A DNA stretch of 64,000 bases from assembly GCA_020638335.1 (NCBI GenBank), contig JACKIT010000003.1, positions 36,035 through 100,034 on the forward strand, in the 5' to 3' direction. The notes below the pieces were generated by a model. That model was not told where the DNA came from. It saw only the letters and a program-made list of their open reading frames with translations, and did no database searches. The translations under genes and the position numbers were made by a program. The stretch is from Rhodospirillales bacterium. GTDB taxonomy: Bacteria > Pseudomonadota > Alphaproteobacteria > Micavibrionales > Micavibrionaceae. Shown one piece after another: positions 18,619-30,048 of the stretch (positions are counted from its first letter, which is position 1; each line of letters opens with the position of its first letter).

Positions 18619-19947
18619 ATGAGACGTATTTCACCTATATGGCATCCCATGACTCAGCATAAGATTTGCGGGCCGGCTTTGCATGTGGACTCTGCGGCTG
18701 GTGCACGTTTGAAATTGCGTGGCGGGCAGGAGATTATTGACGGGATTTCAAGCTGGTGGGTCAATACGCACGGGCATTGTCATCCGAAAATTGTTGAGGC
18801 GGTCCGCGCGCAGGCCGGGAAGCTGGAGCAAGTGATTTTTGCCGGCTTTACGCATGATCCGGCGGAGAATTTGACGCGTAAATTGCTTTCAACCGTGCAC
18901 AGGGCTTTTGAAGGCAAGGACGGTTCGGCACTTGATACCGTGTTTTATTCCGATAGCGGTTCGACGGCGATTGAAGTTGCGTTGAAAATGGCGATTGGTT
19001 TTCATGAGCATAAAAACCAAGATGAGGCGGGTGAAAAGCGTCATAAGGTGATTGCGCTGGAAGGCGGGTATCACGGCGATACGTTTGGAGCGATGGCTGC
19101 GGGGTCCCGCGGCGTTTTTAATGCGCTTTATGAACCATTTTTGTTTGATGTCAAGCATGTGCCGTTTCCGAAAGCGGGCCAGGAAATGCGCAGCCTGGCA
19201 TGGCTGGATAAGTGGCTGAAGAGATATGGCGCGCAAACAGCGGCGTTTGTATTTGAACCTCTTGTGCAAGGCGCGGCCGGGATGCGCGTTTATAGCCCGA
19301 AGGTGCTTTGCAAGATGGCGCAGATGTGCCGTGAGCATGGCGTGCTTTTGATCGCTGATGAGGTGATGACGGGTTTTGGCCGTACGGGTTCCATGTTTGC
19401 TTGTGAGCAGGCAGATTTTACACCGGATCTTTTGTGTTTATCGAAGGGGCTGACGGGCGGTTTTCTACCAATGGGCGCGACGCTGGCGACCGAAGAAATT
19501 TATAAGGCTTTTTATCATGATGAAAAGGCCAAGCAGTTTTTTCACTCAACGAGTTTTACAGGCAATCCGCTGGCGTGCGTTGCGGCACTGGCATCTTTGG
19601 AGATTTGGGATGAAGAGCCGGTGATGGAGCAGATTGCTGCGATTGAGGCTTCTCATCTTAAAGCCGCCGGGTGGTATAGCGCGCGCCCTGATGTTATGGA
19701 TGTGCGGGTGAAAGGCAGCATCTTTGCTATCGATGTGCGCGATGATGTACAGGGGTATCTGTCTTCTATCGGTCATGAGATTTATGATTTTATGCTTGCA
19801 AATGGTGTTCTTCTTCGTCCGATCGGCAATACTGTCTATATTCTTCCGCCTTATTGCATAGATCAGCAGGATCTAGAGTGTATCTATGAAACGTTGTGGC
19901 GATCTTTGGACAGTTTTCGGAATGATTGTTTCCAGCAGGCTGCATAG
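18619..19947 (+). CDS. bioA: Adenosylmethionine-8-amino-7-oxononanoate aminotransferase
   Basis: A 442-residue class-III PLP aminotransferase that makes 7,8-diaminononanoate. It begins ISPIWHPMTQHK and includes DGISSWWVNTHGHCHP, SDSGSTAIEVALKMAI, GGYHGDTFGAMA, LIADEVMTGFGRTGSMFACEQ and the PLP-lysine LSKGLTGGFLPM; the tail RPIGNTVYILPPYC is typical of BioA. Length is normal. With bioB, bioF and bioD it completes the late biotin pathway; no bioC, bioH, bioW or bioZ gene for the pimeloyl step is in the window. Confidence 0.97.
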   Translation: MRRISPIWHPMTQHKICGPALHVDSAAGARLKLRGGQEIIDGISSWWVNTHGHCHPKIVEAVRAQAGKLEQVIFAGFTHDPAENLTRKLLSTVHRAFEGKDGSALDTVFYSDSGSTAIEVALKMAIGFHEHKNQDEAGEKRHKVIALEGGYHGDTFGAMAAGSRGVFNALYEPFLFDVKHVPFPKAGQEMRSLAWLDKWLKRYGAQTAAFVFEPLVQGAAGMRVYSPKVLCKMAQMCREHGVLLIADEVMTGFGRTGSMFACEQADFTPDLLCLSKGLTGGFLPMGATLATEEIYKAFYHDEKAKQFFHSTSFTGNPLACVAALASLEIWDEEPVMEQIAAIEASHLKAAGWYSARPDVMDVRVKGSIFAIDVRDDVQGYLSSIGHEIYDFMLANGVLLRPIGNTVYILPPYCIDQQDLECIYETLWRSLDSFRNDCFQQAA

Positions 19948-20074
19948 GTTTTTCTGTGCGGGTTTTTATCACTTTGGATAAGCGTTTAAGAGTATGATTT
20001 TGGGGGTTTCTCGGCCTAAAACCCTATGCTAATATCCGATTCCCATATCACGTTATTTTATGAAAGATTTTGCT

Positions 20075-21190
20075 ATGAAACTGAGCATTGAGCGCGCATC
20101 CCTTCTTCGATCCCTTGGTCATGTCCAAAGCGTTGTGGAGCGTCGCAATACTATTCCTATCCTTTCCAATGTTTTGATGAAGGCGGAAGATGGTGTATTG
20201 TCGCTGGCCACGACGGATATGGATCTGGAAATTGACGAATCAGTGGCTGCGAATATTAAAGAACCCGGCGCAACGACAGTGCCGGCTCATACGCTGCATG
20301 ACATTGTGCGTAAATTGCCGGAGGATAGCGATGTGGAGCTTACGCTGAATGCGGAAGGCACACAGATGAGCGTGAAGGCGGGGCGTTCACAGTTTAAGCT
20401 GAGCTGTTTGCAGACAACGGATTTCCCGGAAATCGGCGCTGGTGATTTGCCGAACGGTTTTGCAATTCCGGCGGCGGATTTGCGGGCGCTCATCGACCGG
20501 ACGAAGTTTGCGATGAGTACGGAGGAGACCCGTTATTATCTAAACGGGATTTATTTGCATGAAGCTGACCAAGACGGCGTGAAGGTTTTGCGCGCTGTGG
20601 CGACGGACGGGCACCGCCTGGCGCGGTTTGAGATGCCGCTTCCCGAAGGCGCGGCCGGTATGCCGGGCATTATTATTCCGCGCAAGACGATTGGCGAGCT
20701 GCGCAAGCTGGTTGATGAGGCGGCGGATGCGATTCATATTACACTGTCTGAGAGTAAGATCCGGTTTGCGTTCGATCATATCGTACTGACCTCAAAGCTG
20801 ATTGACGGGACGTTCCCGGATTATCAGCGCGTTATTCCTGAAGGCAACGACAAGATTGTTGAGGTGGATGCGAAAATGCTGACCAGCGCGGTGGACCGTG
20901 TTTCGACGATTTCCGATGGGAAGAGCCGGGCGATCAAGATCGCGCTGAACGGCAAGCAAATGACAGTTTCGGCGAGTAGCGCCGAATCCGGCAGTGCGAC
21001 CGAAGAGGTTGAGGTGAATGGCGAAACCGATATTGAAATTGGCTTTAACGCGAAATATTTGCTCGATATTACCTCGCAGATTGAAGGTGAAGGCTGTCGT
21101 TTGACCTTGGCCGATCCTGCCAGTCCGACGATTATTCAGGATAATAGCGATCCGAGTGCGCTTTACGTGTTGATGCCTTTAAGAGTTTAG
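20075..21190 (+). CDS. dnaN: DNA polymerase III beta subunit (sliding clamp)
   Basis: 371 residues, the ring-shaped processivity clamp. MKLSIERASLLRSLGHVQSV, VERRNTIPILSNVLM, LATTDMDLEI, TEETRYYLNGIYLH, RAVATDGHRLARF and the C-terminal PSALYVLMPLRV are diagnostic. The inner ATG 20075 is preferred over 20060 because family members start at MKL and GAAAG lies just upstream. It is separated from dnaA by the biotin cluster, unlike the common dnaA-dnaN pair. Confidence 0.96.
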   Translation: MKLSIERASLLRSLGHVQSVVERRNTIPILSNVLMKAEDGVLSLATTDMDLEIDESVAANIKEPGATTVPAHTLHDIVRKLPEDSDVELTLNAEGTQMSVKAGRSQFKLSCLQTTDFPEIGAGDLPNGFAIPAADLRALIDRTKFAMSTEETRYYLNGIYLHEADQDGVKVLRAVATDGHRLARFEMPLPEGAAGMPGIIIPRKTIGELRKLVDEAADAIHITLSESKIRFAFDHIVLTSKLIDGTFPDYQRVIPEGNDKIVEVDAKMLTSAVDRVSTISDGKSRAIKIALNGKQMTVSASSAESGSATEEVEVNGETDIEIGFNAKYLLDITSQIEGEGCRLTLADPASPTIIQDNSDPSALYVLMPLRV

Positions 21191-21220
21191 GGGCACTGAT
21201 ATAATTTAGACTTAATGAGC

Positions 21221-21246
21221 ATTCCCGCGTAAGCGGGAATCTTTTT
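21221..21246 (+). terminator. Intrinsic terminator after dnaN
   Basis: ATTCCCGC, GTAA, GCGGGAAT, then CTTTTT. A perfect 8-base-pair stem with a T run, 30 bases past the dnaN stop. Confidence 0.8.
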
Positions 21247-21261
21247 ATGGAGAGATGGGTT

Positions 21262-22218
21262 ATGAAAGCGGTGTTTCTGGATTTTGATACATACTACCCC
21301 GATGGGTTGGATGTTTCCAGGCTTGAGGGCGCGGTAGAGGATTTTGTCTTTCATGGCTTTACGCGTGTCGAAGATGTTGTGGAGCGCATCGCCGGAGCTG
21401 AGATTGTTTTGACCAACAAGGTTGTGTTGTCTGCTGAAATTATTGCGCAGGCGCCGGATTTGAAGCTGATCGTGGCCGGTGCTACGGGGTATAATAATAT
21501 TGATGTGGCGGCGGCGCGCGCGTCCGGGATTACGGTGTGTAATGTGCGGGGGTATTCAACGCCAGCGGTGAGCCAGCATGTGTTTATGTTCATTCTCGCT
21601 TTGCGTTCGCAGATCATGGCTTATCACGCCGATGTTAAAGCCGGGCGGTGGCAGGAGAGCCGAGATTTTTGTTTTCTGGATTATCCGATCCATGAGCTGG
21701 CCGGGCAGACGCTGGGGATTGTAGGTTATGGTGATTTGGGGCGCAGTGTTGAGGCCATTGCCAAGGCGTTCGGCATGGAGGTTTTGATTGCCGATCATAA
21801 AGGCGTGGATGATCTTCGGGTTGGGCGGACTTCGTTTGAAGAGGTGGTGGCGCGCTCGGATGTGCTCACTCTGCATTGTCCGCTCACGCCCGAGACGACC
21901 GATTTGATTGGAGCCGAGGAGTTGAAGGCGATGAAATCTTCGGCGCTGCTGATCAATACCGCGCGGGGCGGTGTGGTGAATGAAGCGGCGCTGGCGAGCG
22001 CCTTGAAAGATGGTGAAATCGCGGGGGCCGGGGTGGATGTGCTTTCGCAAGAGCCGCCGAGGGGTGGTAATCCGCTGCTGGACCCGGCATTGCCGAATTT
22101 GATTGTCACGCCGCATGTGGCCTGGGCCAGCCGTCAGGCTTGCCAGCGGTTGTTTGATCAAGTGGTTCAGGTTCTTGGGGCTTATAAGTCTGGCGCGGCG
22201 ATCAATGTTGTTAATTGA
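21262..22218 (+). CDS. D-2-hydroxyacid dehydrogenase (glycerate/hydroxypyruvate type)
   Basis: 318 residues from ATG 21262 (GGAGAG upstream). NAD-binding motif GIVGYGDLGRSVEAIAKAFG, the catalytic Arg in INTARGGVVNEAAL, Glu in GVDVLSQEPP and His in TPHVAWAS form the family's complete triad. The N-terminal half has IVLTNKVVLS and LIVAGATGYNNIDVAAA, nearest to glycerate dehydrogenases. The exact substrate cannot be set from the sequence; hydroxypyruvate is the best guess. Not obviously linked to its neighbours. Confidence 0.88.
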   Translation: MKAVFLDFDTYYPDGLDVSRLEGAVEDFVFHGFTRVEDVVERIAGAEIVLTNKVVLSAEIIAQAPDLKLIVAGATGYNNIDVAAARASGITVCNVRGYSTPAVSQHVFMFILALRSQIMAYHADVKAGRWQESRDFCFLDYPIHELAGQTLGIVGYGDLGRSVEAIAKAFGMEVLIADHKGVDDLRVGRTSFEEVVARSDVLTLHCPLTPETTDLIGAEELKAMKSSALLINTARGGVVNEAALASALKDGEIAGAGVDVLSQEPPRGGNPLLDPALPNLIVTPHVAWASRQACQRLFDQVVQVLGAYKSGAAINVVN

Positions 22219-22509
22219 TCAGGAGCAGCTTGGGGTGGTGTCGCGTTTGACTGGTTTGGTGCAGTGGATTTTTTTGAGCAGTTTTTCTCCGTTATAGCAA
22301 TGCCCTTCGGTTGAATTGATCGCGGCGGCCTGGCGGGTGAACATCTCGCATTCTTCCAGTGAGCGGACATAGACAAAAAGCAGGTTTTGATAATTTTGAA
22401 CCCACATATGGGTAGCCGGTGTGGCTTTTTTCTGTGCCTGAGCGGGTGAAAAATTATAGATAAGCGCGCATGAGAGGAGAAAAAGCCCTATAATGATTTT
22501 TAACTGCAT
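22219..22509 (-). CDS. Hypothetical secreted protein, 96 residues
   Basis: The start at 22509 gives a clear signal peptide (MQLKIIIGLFLLSCALIYNF, cleavage near SPAQA), then about 70 residues with MWVQNYQNLLFVYVRSLEEC and three further Cys. Open frame upstream of this start overlaps recF antisense and is not used. The stop directly abuts the 2-hydroxyacid dehydrogenase stop (convergent). Its start is 40 bases from recF, so the two share a divergent promoter region. Function unknown. Confidence 0.65.
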   Translation of the reverse strand: MQLKIIIGLFLLSCALIYNFSPAQAQKKATPATHMWVQNYQNLLFVYVRSLEECEMFTRQAAAINSTEGHCYNGEKLLKKIHCTKPVKRDTTPSCS

Positions 22510-22548
22510 GACGAATCCTATTTTAAAAGCTGAGTTGCTGACGACTAT

Positions 22549-23709
22549 ATGACATTTATTCAAAACCTCAAACTTCACAATTTTCGTTGTTATGAAAGGA
22601 CCGAATTTTCGGGGCTGCATGCGGGGCTGATCGTTTTGCATGGCGCCAATGGCGCGGGTAAGACGAATGCGCTCGAAGCGGTGTCGCTGCTCTCGCCGGG
22701 GCGGGGTTTGCGCGGGGCGAAAATGGCGGAGATTCAAAAGACCCCTCACCCTAACCCTCTCCCCGAGGGAGAGGGAAAGTCATGGGCGGTGGCCGCGCAG
22801 GTGCAAACGGAATATGGCCCGGTGCAAGTGGGGACTGGATTGGATGCAGGTGGGGATAAGCGGCTGATCCGGGTGAATGGTGAAAATGCGCGGGGGCAGG
22901 CGGCGCTGGCCGAATATGTGGCGTGTGTGTGGCTGACGCCGCAGATGGATCGGTTGTTTATCGATTCGGCGTCGCATCGGCGCAAGTTTTTAGACCGGTT
23001 GGTGTTCGGGTTTGATCCGGGGCATTCGGGCCGCGTGAGCCGCTATGAGAATGCGATGCGCCAGCGCTCGAAGTTATTGGCCGAAGGCGGCGCGGATGCG
23101 AGTTGGCTGGATTCGCTGGAAGCGCAGATGGCAGAGACGGGGACGGCGATTGCGGCGGCGCGGCTGGATTTTGCGCAGCGTTTGCAGGCGGCTTGCCTGA
23201 CGGCGGAAAATCCGCATTTTCCAACGGCGCATTTGACGGTGTATGGAACGCTGGAGGCGTTGCTGGTTTCAGCGAGCGCGCTTGAGGTTGAGGAGCTGTT
23301 TGCTTATCAGCTTGCTCATTCGCGGACGAAGGATGCCATTACGGGCGGCGCGGCAACGGGGCCGCATAAATCGGATTTGCTGGTTAGGTACGCGGCCAAG
23401 GATATGGCGGCGGATCAATGCTCGACAGGTGAGCAGAAGGCCTTGTTGATCGGGATTACGTTGGCGCATGCACGGTTGATCGCCGGAGAGCGCGGTTTTG
23501 CGCCGATTTTGCTTTTGGATGAAGTGGCCGCGCATCTGGATGAGGAGCGTCGGGCGGGCCTGTATGATTTGTTGCAGGCGCTGGGCGGGCAGGTGTGGTT
23601 GACAGGCACGGATGCGGCGTTGTTTTCCGGGATTGAGGGAGCCGCGCAGTTTTTTGAGGTGCGCGATGGGGAAATATTAACCGCATCGTGCTTTGCCAAG
23701 GCTTCATAG
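22549..23709 (+). CDS. recF: DNA repair and replication protein RecF, with repeat-encoded insert
   Basis: A 386-residue SMC-like ATPase that loads RecA at gaps with RecO and RecR. The start IQNLKLHNFRCYERTEF, Walker A HGANGAGKTNALEAVSLLSPG, RRKFLDRLVF and the signature/Walker B region CSTGEQKALLIGITLAHA, PILLLDEVAAHLDEERR are complete. Residues 65-76 (TPHPNPLPEGEG) interrupt the region after the first ATPase lobe and are encoded by a repeat at 22741-22775 that is also found between genes. The rest has normal length. Confidence 0.95.
   Translation: MTFIQNLKLHNFRCYERTEFSGLHAGLIVLHGANGAGKTNALEAVSLLSPGRGLRGAKMAEIQKTPHPNPLPEGEGKSWAVAAQVQTEYGPVQVGTGLDAGGDKRLIRVNGENARGQAALAEYVACVWLTPQMDRLFIDSASHRRKFLDRLVFGFDPGHSGRVSRYENAMRQRSKLLAEGGADASWLDSLEAQMAETGTAIAAARLDFAQRLQAACLTAENPHFPTAHLTVYGTLEALLVSASALEVEELFAYQLAHSRTKDAITGGAATGPHKSDLLVRYAAKDMAADQCSTGEQKALLIGITLAHARLIAGERGFAPILLLDEVAAHLDEERRAGLYDLLQALGGQVWLTGTDAALFSGIEGAAQFFEVRDGEILTASCFAKAS
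22741..22775. repeat. CCCTCTCCCC-family repeat inside recF
   Basis: ACCCCTCACCCTAACCCTCT followed by CCCCGAGGGAGAGGG. The inner palindrome CCCTCTCCCC/GAGGGAGAGGG matches intergenic copies at 29254-29300. It stays in frame, adding twelve residues. Confidence 0.8.
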
Positions 23710-23770
23710 GACAAAAGTCCATCGCAGGAAGCATATTAGGAAAATATTCCTTTATTGTCAAGGTTTTTTT

Positions 23771-23908
23771 ACGCGGAGATTCGGAGGTGCGGAGATTTTC
23801 TTTAGTGTCATCCTGAGCCCTCACTCGGAGGCGGGGGTAAACTCCGTCGAGGAATCTTTTCACTTAATCGTTTACAAAGATCCCTCCACTCCCTGCGGTC
23901 GGGATGAC
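23771..23908. repeat. Two adjoining palindromic repeats after recF
   Basis: A half copy of the ACGCGGAG family (23771-23796) is followed by a GTCATCCTGAG-family copy (23807-23908; right end GGTCGGGATGAC). They fill the 246-base gap between the convergent recF and hisC genes and may act as a two-way terminator. Confidence 0.7.
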
Positions 23909-23955
23909 AACTTTCTATTGATGGCAGCTTTGTACGTGATCGAGGATAGTGTTTT

Positions 23956-25128
23956 TCATGGTGCAAAATCGTTCAGCAGCTTAAGGACGAGGTTATTTTG
24001 TTCGGGGGTGCCGATGGAGAGACGGATGCAGTCTTCGGTGTAAGGCTTGGTTGAGAAATCGCGAATGACGACGTTGTTTTGGGTGGCGAATTTTATGAAT
24101 TCTCCCGCCTTTTCCATTTCGATGAGCAGGAAGTTCGCATCGGAGGGATAGATGTGCCGAACGAGTGGATTACCGCTCAGCAATGGAATGAGGCGTTCGC
24201 GTTCGGCGATCAATTTTTCGATGTTGGCTTTGGCGATCGGGCGGATGTCACCGGACAGGGCATGCAGGGCGGCCTCGACGCTGGCTTGGGGCAGTGGATA
24301 GGCGTCGAGCGCCTTGGCTTTGACCAGAGCGATGAAATTGGTATCACCGGAGATAAAGCAGCCCATGCGCATGCCGGCCATAGAATAGCTTTTTGAGAGG
24401 GTGCGCAGGATGATGAGGTTCGGATGATCGGCGAGGCGGGCCGTCATTGAACCTTGGGACGAAAATTCGGCGTAGGTTTCATCGAGAATAACAACGGCTT
24501 GCCCTTCGACTTCGCGGCAGATTTCGGCGATTTGATCGTGAGGGAAGCTGGTGCCGGTAGGGTTGTTGGGCGAGCAGATATAGATGAGTTTGATTGAGGC
24601 CCCTCCACCCCTTCCCTCCCCCCGGTGGGGGGAGGGGGTATAAGAAAGGGCGGTTTCTATGATTTTTTCTTTATCCAGGGCAAATGTGCCGTTTTCTTTA
24701 AGCAGTGGCACTTCGACCACGTTTGAGGGCATGGCCTTGGCATCAACGCCGTACATGCCGAAGGTCGGCGGGCAGACTAAAACGGCATCGCCGGTTGTCT
24801 GCTGGAGATCCCCGCCTTCGCGGGGATGCTGATTGGGAGTGGGTTCGCAGAACAGTTTGGTGAGGATGACGATGGCCTCATCGGCGCCGCGGGTCATGAC
24901 GATTTGATCGGGGGCGATGTCATAGGCCTTGGCGTAAGCGGCGGCAAGGGCTTTGGGCTGGGGCTCAGGGTAGCGGTTAAAGCCTTCCAGATCTGGTAAT
25001 TCGTATGGGTTTTCATTGGCGTTGAGAAATATTTTCTCGGCCGATTTATCACTTTCCATCCCGGCAGAGACATAGCCCTGCAGGTCGATATAGTGGGGGC
25101 GAAGAAGGTTTTTGAGTGCCGGGTTCAT
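23956..25128 (-). CDS. hisC: Histidinol-phosphate aminotransferase, with two repeat-encoded inserts
   Basis: A 390-residue class-I/II PLP aminotransferase of histidine synthesis. IFLNANENPYELP, MTRGADEAIVILTKLFCEP, LIYICSPNNPTGT, VVILDETYAEFS and the PLP-lysine TLSKSYSMAGMRMG are all present, with FSTKPYTEDCIRLSIGTPEQN near the end. Two extra stretches interrupt it: residues about 97-108 (PNQHPREGGDLQ) and about 163-177 (TPSPHRGEGRGGGAS), both encoded by palindromic repeats. Family length is near 355, so these account for the excess. No other his gene is nearby. Confidence 0.94.
   Translation of the reverse strand: MNPALKNLLRPHYIDLQGYVSAGMESDKSAEKIFLNANENPYELPDLEGFNRYPEPQPKALAAAYAKAYDIAPDQIVMTRGADEAIVILTKLFCEPTPNQHPREGGDLQQTTGDAVLVCPPTFGMYGVDAKAMPSNVVEVPLLKENGTFALDKEKIIETALSYTPSPHRGEGRGGGASIKLIYICSPNNPTGTSFPHDQIAEICREVEGQAVVILDETYAEFSSQGSMTARLADHPNLIILRTLSKSYSMAGMRMGCFISGDTNFIALVKAKALDAYPLPQASVEAALHALSGDIRPIAKANIEKLIAERERLIPLLSGNPLVRHIYPSDANFLLIEMEKAGEFIKFATQNNVVIRDFSTKPYTEDCIRLSIGTPEQNNLVLKLLNDFAP
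24599..24641. repeat. CCCTCCCC-family repeat inside hisC
   Basis: CCCCTCCACCCCTTCCCTCC, then CCCCGGTGGGGGGAGGGGGT. Nearly identical to the copy in argS at 32393-32430 (both contain CCCCTTCCCTCCCCCCGGTG). In frame on the minus strand. Confidence 0.85.
24807..24838. repeat. GATCCCCGCC palindrome inside hisC
   Basis: GATCCCCGCCTTCGCGGGGATG is a short perfect hairpin followed by CTGATTGGGA. It encodes the QHPREGGD peptide on the minus strand, a typical product of this class of repeat. Confidence 0.75.
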
Positions 25129-25680
25129 GATCTTTGCTTATAAGTATTTGATTTAAAGGGCAATAATAATCTTCCTTCTTTTTGTTCGCCATTTTTGCCG
25201 GGGTGGGGGTGGTCTGTGATTTAATTCTTTGATTTTGTTATAAAAATGATGGTTCTATAGTCTGTTTTCTTATTTTTAAATAGTGGGGGAGGTGCTGCAT
25301 TTTTTGGGCTTTTTGGGTTTAAGGTCAGTTATGCGGTGATTATAAGAAAAAATTCCTATTTTGTCAATGTTGGTGAAGTTTTGAACTGCAGAGGCACAGA
25401 GTTTTTACAGGAAGAAGAGGAGACCGAAAGAAACGGGACATTATATCCAAACACCCCCACGATCTATATATACCCCCACCCAAACCCTCCCCCTCGAGGG
25501 GGAGGGAAAAAGAAGGGGGGGCCCTCCGCTCAAGGGGGAGGGATGAGAAGGGTTAGGCGCTTGCGCCTTACCCGTAGCTGGGTGGTGGGGCTGGTACCGC
25601 GCTTGTTGGGTGAGGGTGATTTGTAATTATGTCAAAAATAAGGCAGAATGGAGGGTGGGAACTATATTGGGAGTGTGGTT
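25129..25680. repeat. Intergenic stretch with CCCTCCCC-family repeats
   Basis: About 550 bases without a supported gene. 25475-25506 and 25515-25545 carry copies of the CCCTCCCCCTCGAGGGGGAGGG repeat family. An open frame spanning 25336-25626 is made largely of translated repeat (Pro/Gly-rich) and is not accepted. The first 200 bases are AT-rich and should hold the hisC promoter. Confidence 0.6.
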
Positions 25681-26112
25681 GTGAAAAAAGCTAAATTAAG
25701 AGCAAAGAAAGTGGTTTTGGTTTTGTTAGCGGGGCTGGTTTTGGGGCTGCCTCTGGGATTGGTTCTAAATTGGTATTTTCCTTATGCTGCCGTTTCAGAA
25801 ACAGATCATAAGAATTGCGGTAAACCTTCAAAGGATCTAGTGCGTGCAAGTCAGCTCTGCGCAGGCCATGAAAACCAGATGGTGTGCCCAAAAACAAAAT
25901 TTTCCTGGAAAGAAGGGCGGTGGCGTAGCTGTATTTTCTTTGATGATGAAGCGATCAAAAAGTGTGGGGTGCCAACGAAAAGAATATATCGGGAATATGA
26001 AGTTGAAATCTCAAAAAGCCGGGGGGTTGGAGGGTGTTCAATTCACTGTCGTTTGCCTGAAAATGAAATAGATTCGGGTGAATGGTTAGTGCGATGTTTT
26101 CATGCTGATTAA
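25681..26112 (+). CDS. Hypothetical membrane-anchored Cys-rich protein
   Basis: 143 residues from GTG 25681, which follows GGGAGTG; an ATG at 25648 is possible. A basic start (KKAKLRAKK) leads into one membrane helix (VVLVLLAGLVLGLPLGLVLN), then about 105 residues outside the membrane with ten or more Cys and a basic, Trp-containing middle (KFSWKEGRWRSCIFF). The paired Cys suggest disulfides in the periplasm. I do not recognise the family. Confidence 0.6.
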   Translation: MKKAKLRAKKVVLVLLAGLVLGLPLGLVLNWYFPYAAVSETDHKNCGKPSKDLVRASQLCAGHENQMVCPKTKFSWKEGRWRSCIFFDDEAIKKCGVPTKRIYREYEVEISKSRGVGGCSIHCRLPENEIDSGEWLVRCFHAD

Positions 26113-26231
26113 AAAAGAGGGTATTTAATCAAAATTCCGCGAAAAACTGCGCTTTTGCGTTTGGTTTTGGTCTTTGTTCCTGCTATAAGTATCTGGTTGA
26201 ATTTGGCGAATCTAGAGCCATAAATATTTAA

Positions 26232-28736
<2,505 letters not shown>

Positions 28737-28742
28737 TTTTGT

Positions 28743-28973
28743 CTATTCAAGGCTATTATCTTGTCCAGCAGGATCAGATTCAGCTGTAGATGTCGACTCG
28801 GCATATTGCTTGTGTCGTGTTATTGCATAGTATAAAGCAACAGCAGGAATGGCTGCTGCATCCACGAGCACGAAGAGAACCATGGGATTCATAAAACCAC
28901 CTGACAAGAATTCTGCACGCGACTGTTGACCTCTTTTGGCATCTGAAAACGCTTTTTTTAAAATATCGGCCAT
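28743..28973 (-). CDS. Hypothetical small membrane protein
   Basis: 76 residues. A charged N-terminal helix (MADILKKAFSDAKRGQQSRAEF) precedes one hydrophobic segment (MVLFVLVDAAAIPAVALYYAIT) and a polar tail. AAGGAGC stands right before ATG 28973, a strong ribosome site that supports the gene. It converges with gyrB. Function unknown. Confidence 0.6.
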   Translation of the reverse strand: MADILKKAFSDAKRGQQSRAEFLSGGFMNPMVLFVLVDAAAIPAVALYYAITRHKQYAESTSTAESDPAGQDNSLE

Positions 28974-29461
28974 ACCTGCTCCTTTTTTTAGGTACGTTAC
29001 ATCACATCAATAGTTATGTCAATAAAGTCCGGGGTATTATCTTCCATTTGCCTGAGTTATAATTTCTTCCCATGCCATCATTGGCAGGAGTTTTTTCAGG
29101 ATAATGCGCTCAAGGCTGAGGGGGATGCTTAAAGCTTCCATCTTTTCGTCCGGGCGTCGTTAATTCCCTGCCGCTTGCGGCGCTCCCCCTAAGTCCCCTC
29201 CCCCTTGAGGGGGAGGGTTAGGGTGGGGGTGTATAAGTTTTGTAGGAGTGTCTCATCTATCCCCCTCTCCCTAACCCTCTCCCCGGAGGGGAGAGGGGAC
29301 TGTGTCGATACCCCGCCCCTTTGGGGCTGGGGGGCTTTATTACATTCCGCGCTGCTCGCCTCGATTGCCTAGCCCAGCCAAAAACTTGTTTGCTTTTGGT
29401 TTTGTCAGCCATATGCTGAAGACATTCCTGTGGTGGTGAGCTTAATTTTCAAAGGAGAAAG
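28974..29461. repeat. Gene-free stretch with two CCCTCCCC-family repeats
   Basis: 29183-29230 contains CCCCTCCCCCTTGAGGGGGAGGG; 29254-29300 contains CCCCTCTCCCTAACCCTCTC and its inverted partner. 29078-29131 also partially repeats the 3' end of gyrB (CAGGATAATGCGCT...AAGGC/TGAGG then GATGCTTAA), a small duplication. No gene is supported. The promoter of the PEBP gene should lie at the right end. Confidence 0.6.
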
Positions 29462-30040
29462 ATGATGCGTGGATTGGTGTTGGCTGTGGTGATGGTTTTG
29501 GTTTCGGCGGGCGCGGCGTGGGCCGATCCGTCTTCGCCAGAGGCTTCGACGCGACAAGGAATGGTTTTGAGCAGTTCTGATATCGCTGACGGGGCTGTGA
29601 TTTCTAATGCGCAGGTATTTAATGGTTTTGGTTGCACGGGTGAGAATATTTCTCCGGCGTTATCATGGGACGGCGTACCCGAAGAGGCTAAGAGTCTGGC
29701 GCTTACCGTGTATGACCCGGATGCGCCGACGGGTTCTGGCTGGTGGCACTGGGTGGTGTTTAACATGCCGGTGGAAACAAACGCTTTGCCCGCCGGGGCG
29801 AGCAAGAGCGATACGATGCCTGAGGGCACGGTTGAAAGCATGACGGATTTTGGCACGCCGGGCTATGGCGGGCCGTGTCCACCGGTGGGCGATGCGCCGC
29901 ATCATTATATCTTTACCCTCCATGCGCTGGATGTTGAAAAGCTGGATCTGGGGGAAAATACCCCGGCGGCGCAGGTCGGGTATTTCCTGAATGCGCATAG
30001 TGTTGGCAAGGCCAGCTTTACCGGGATGTATGGGCGTTAA
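29462..30040 (+). CDS. Periplasmic PEBP/YbhB-YbcL family protein
   Basis: 192 residues. A signal peptide (MMRGLVLAVVMVLVSAGAAW, cleavage after AWA) leads to a phosphatidylethanolamine-binding-protein fold: GENISPALSWDGVPEEAKSL, LTVYDPDAPTGSGWWHWVVF, GTPGYGGPCPPVGDAPHHY and FTLHALD, the hallmark anion-pocket residues of the YbhB/YbcL group. The ligand and role are not known; family members are called Raf-kinase-inhibitor-like by fold only. AAAGGAGAAAG precedes the start. Confidence 0.9.
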   Translation: MMRGLVLAVVMVLVSAGAAWADPSSPEASTRQGMVLSSSDIADGAVISNAQVFNGFGCTGENISPALSWDGVPEEAKSLALTVYDPDAPTGSGWWHWVVFNMPVETNALPAGASKSDTMPEGTVESMTDFGTPGYGGPCPPVGDAPHHYIFTLHALDVEKLDLGENTPAAQVGYFLNAHSVGKASFTGMYGR

Positions 30041-30048
30041 ATGGGCAT

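Noticed and set aside
25336..25626. Open frame of 96 codons
   Set aside because: Composed mostly of translated palindromic repeats (Pro/Gly/Lys-rich), no ribosome site, no family resemblance.
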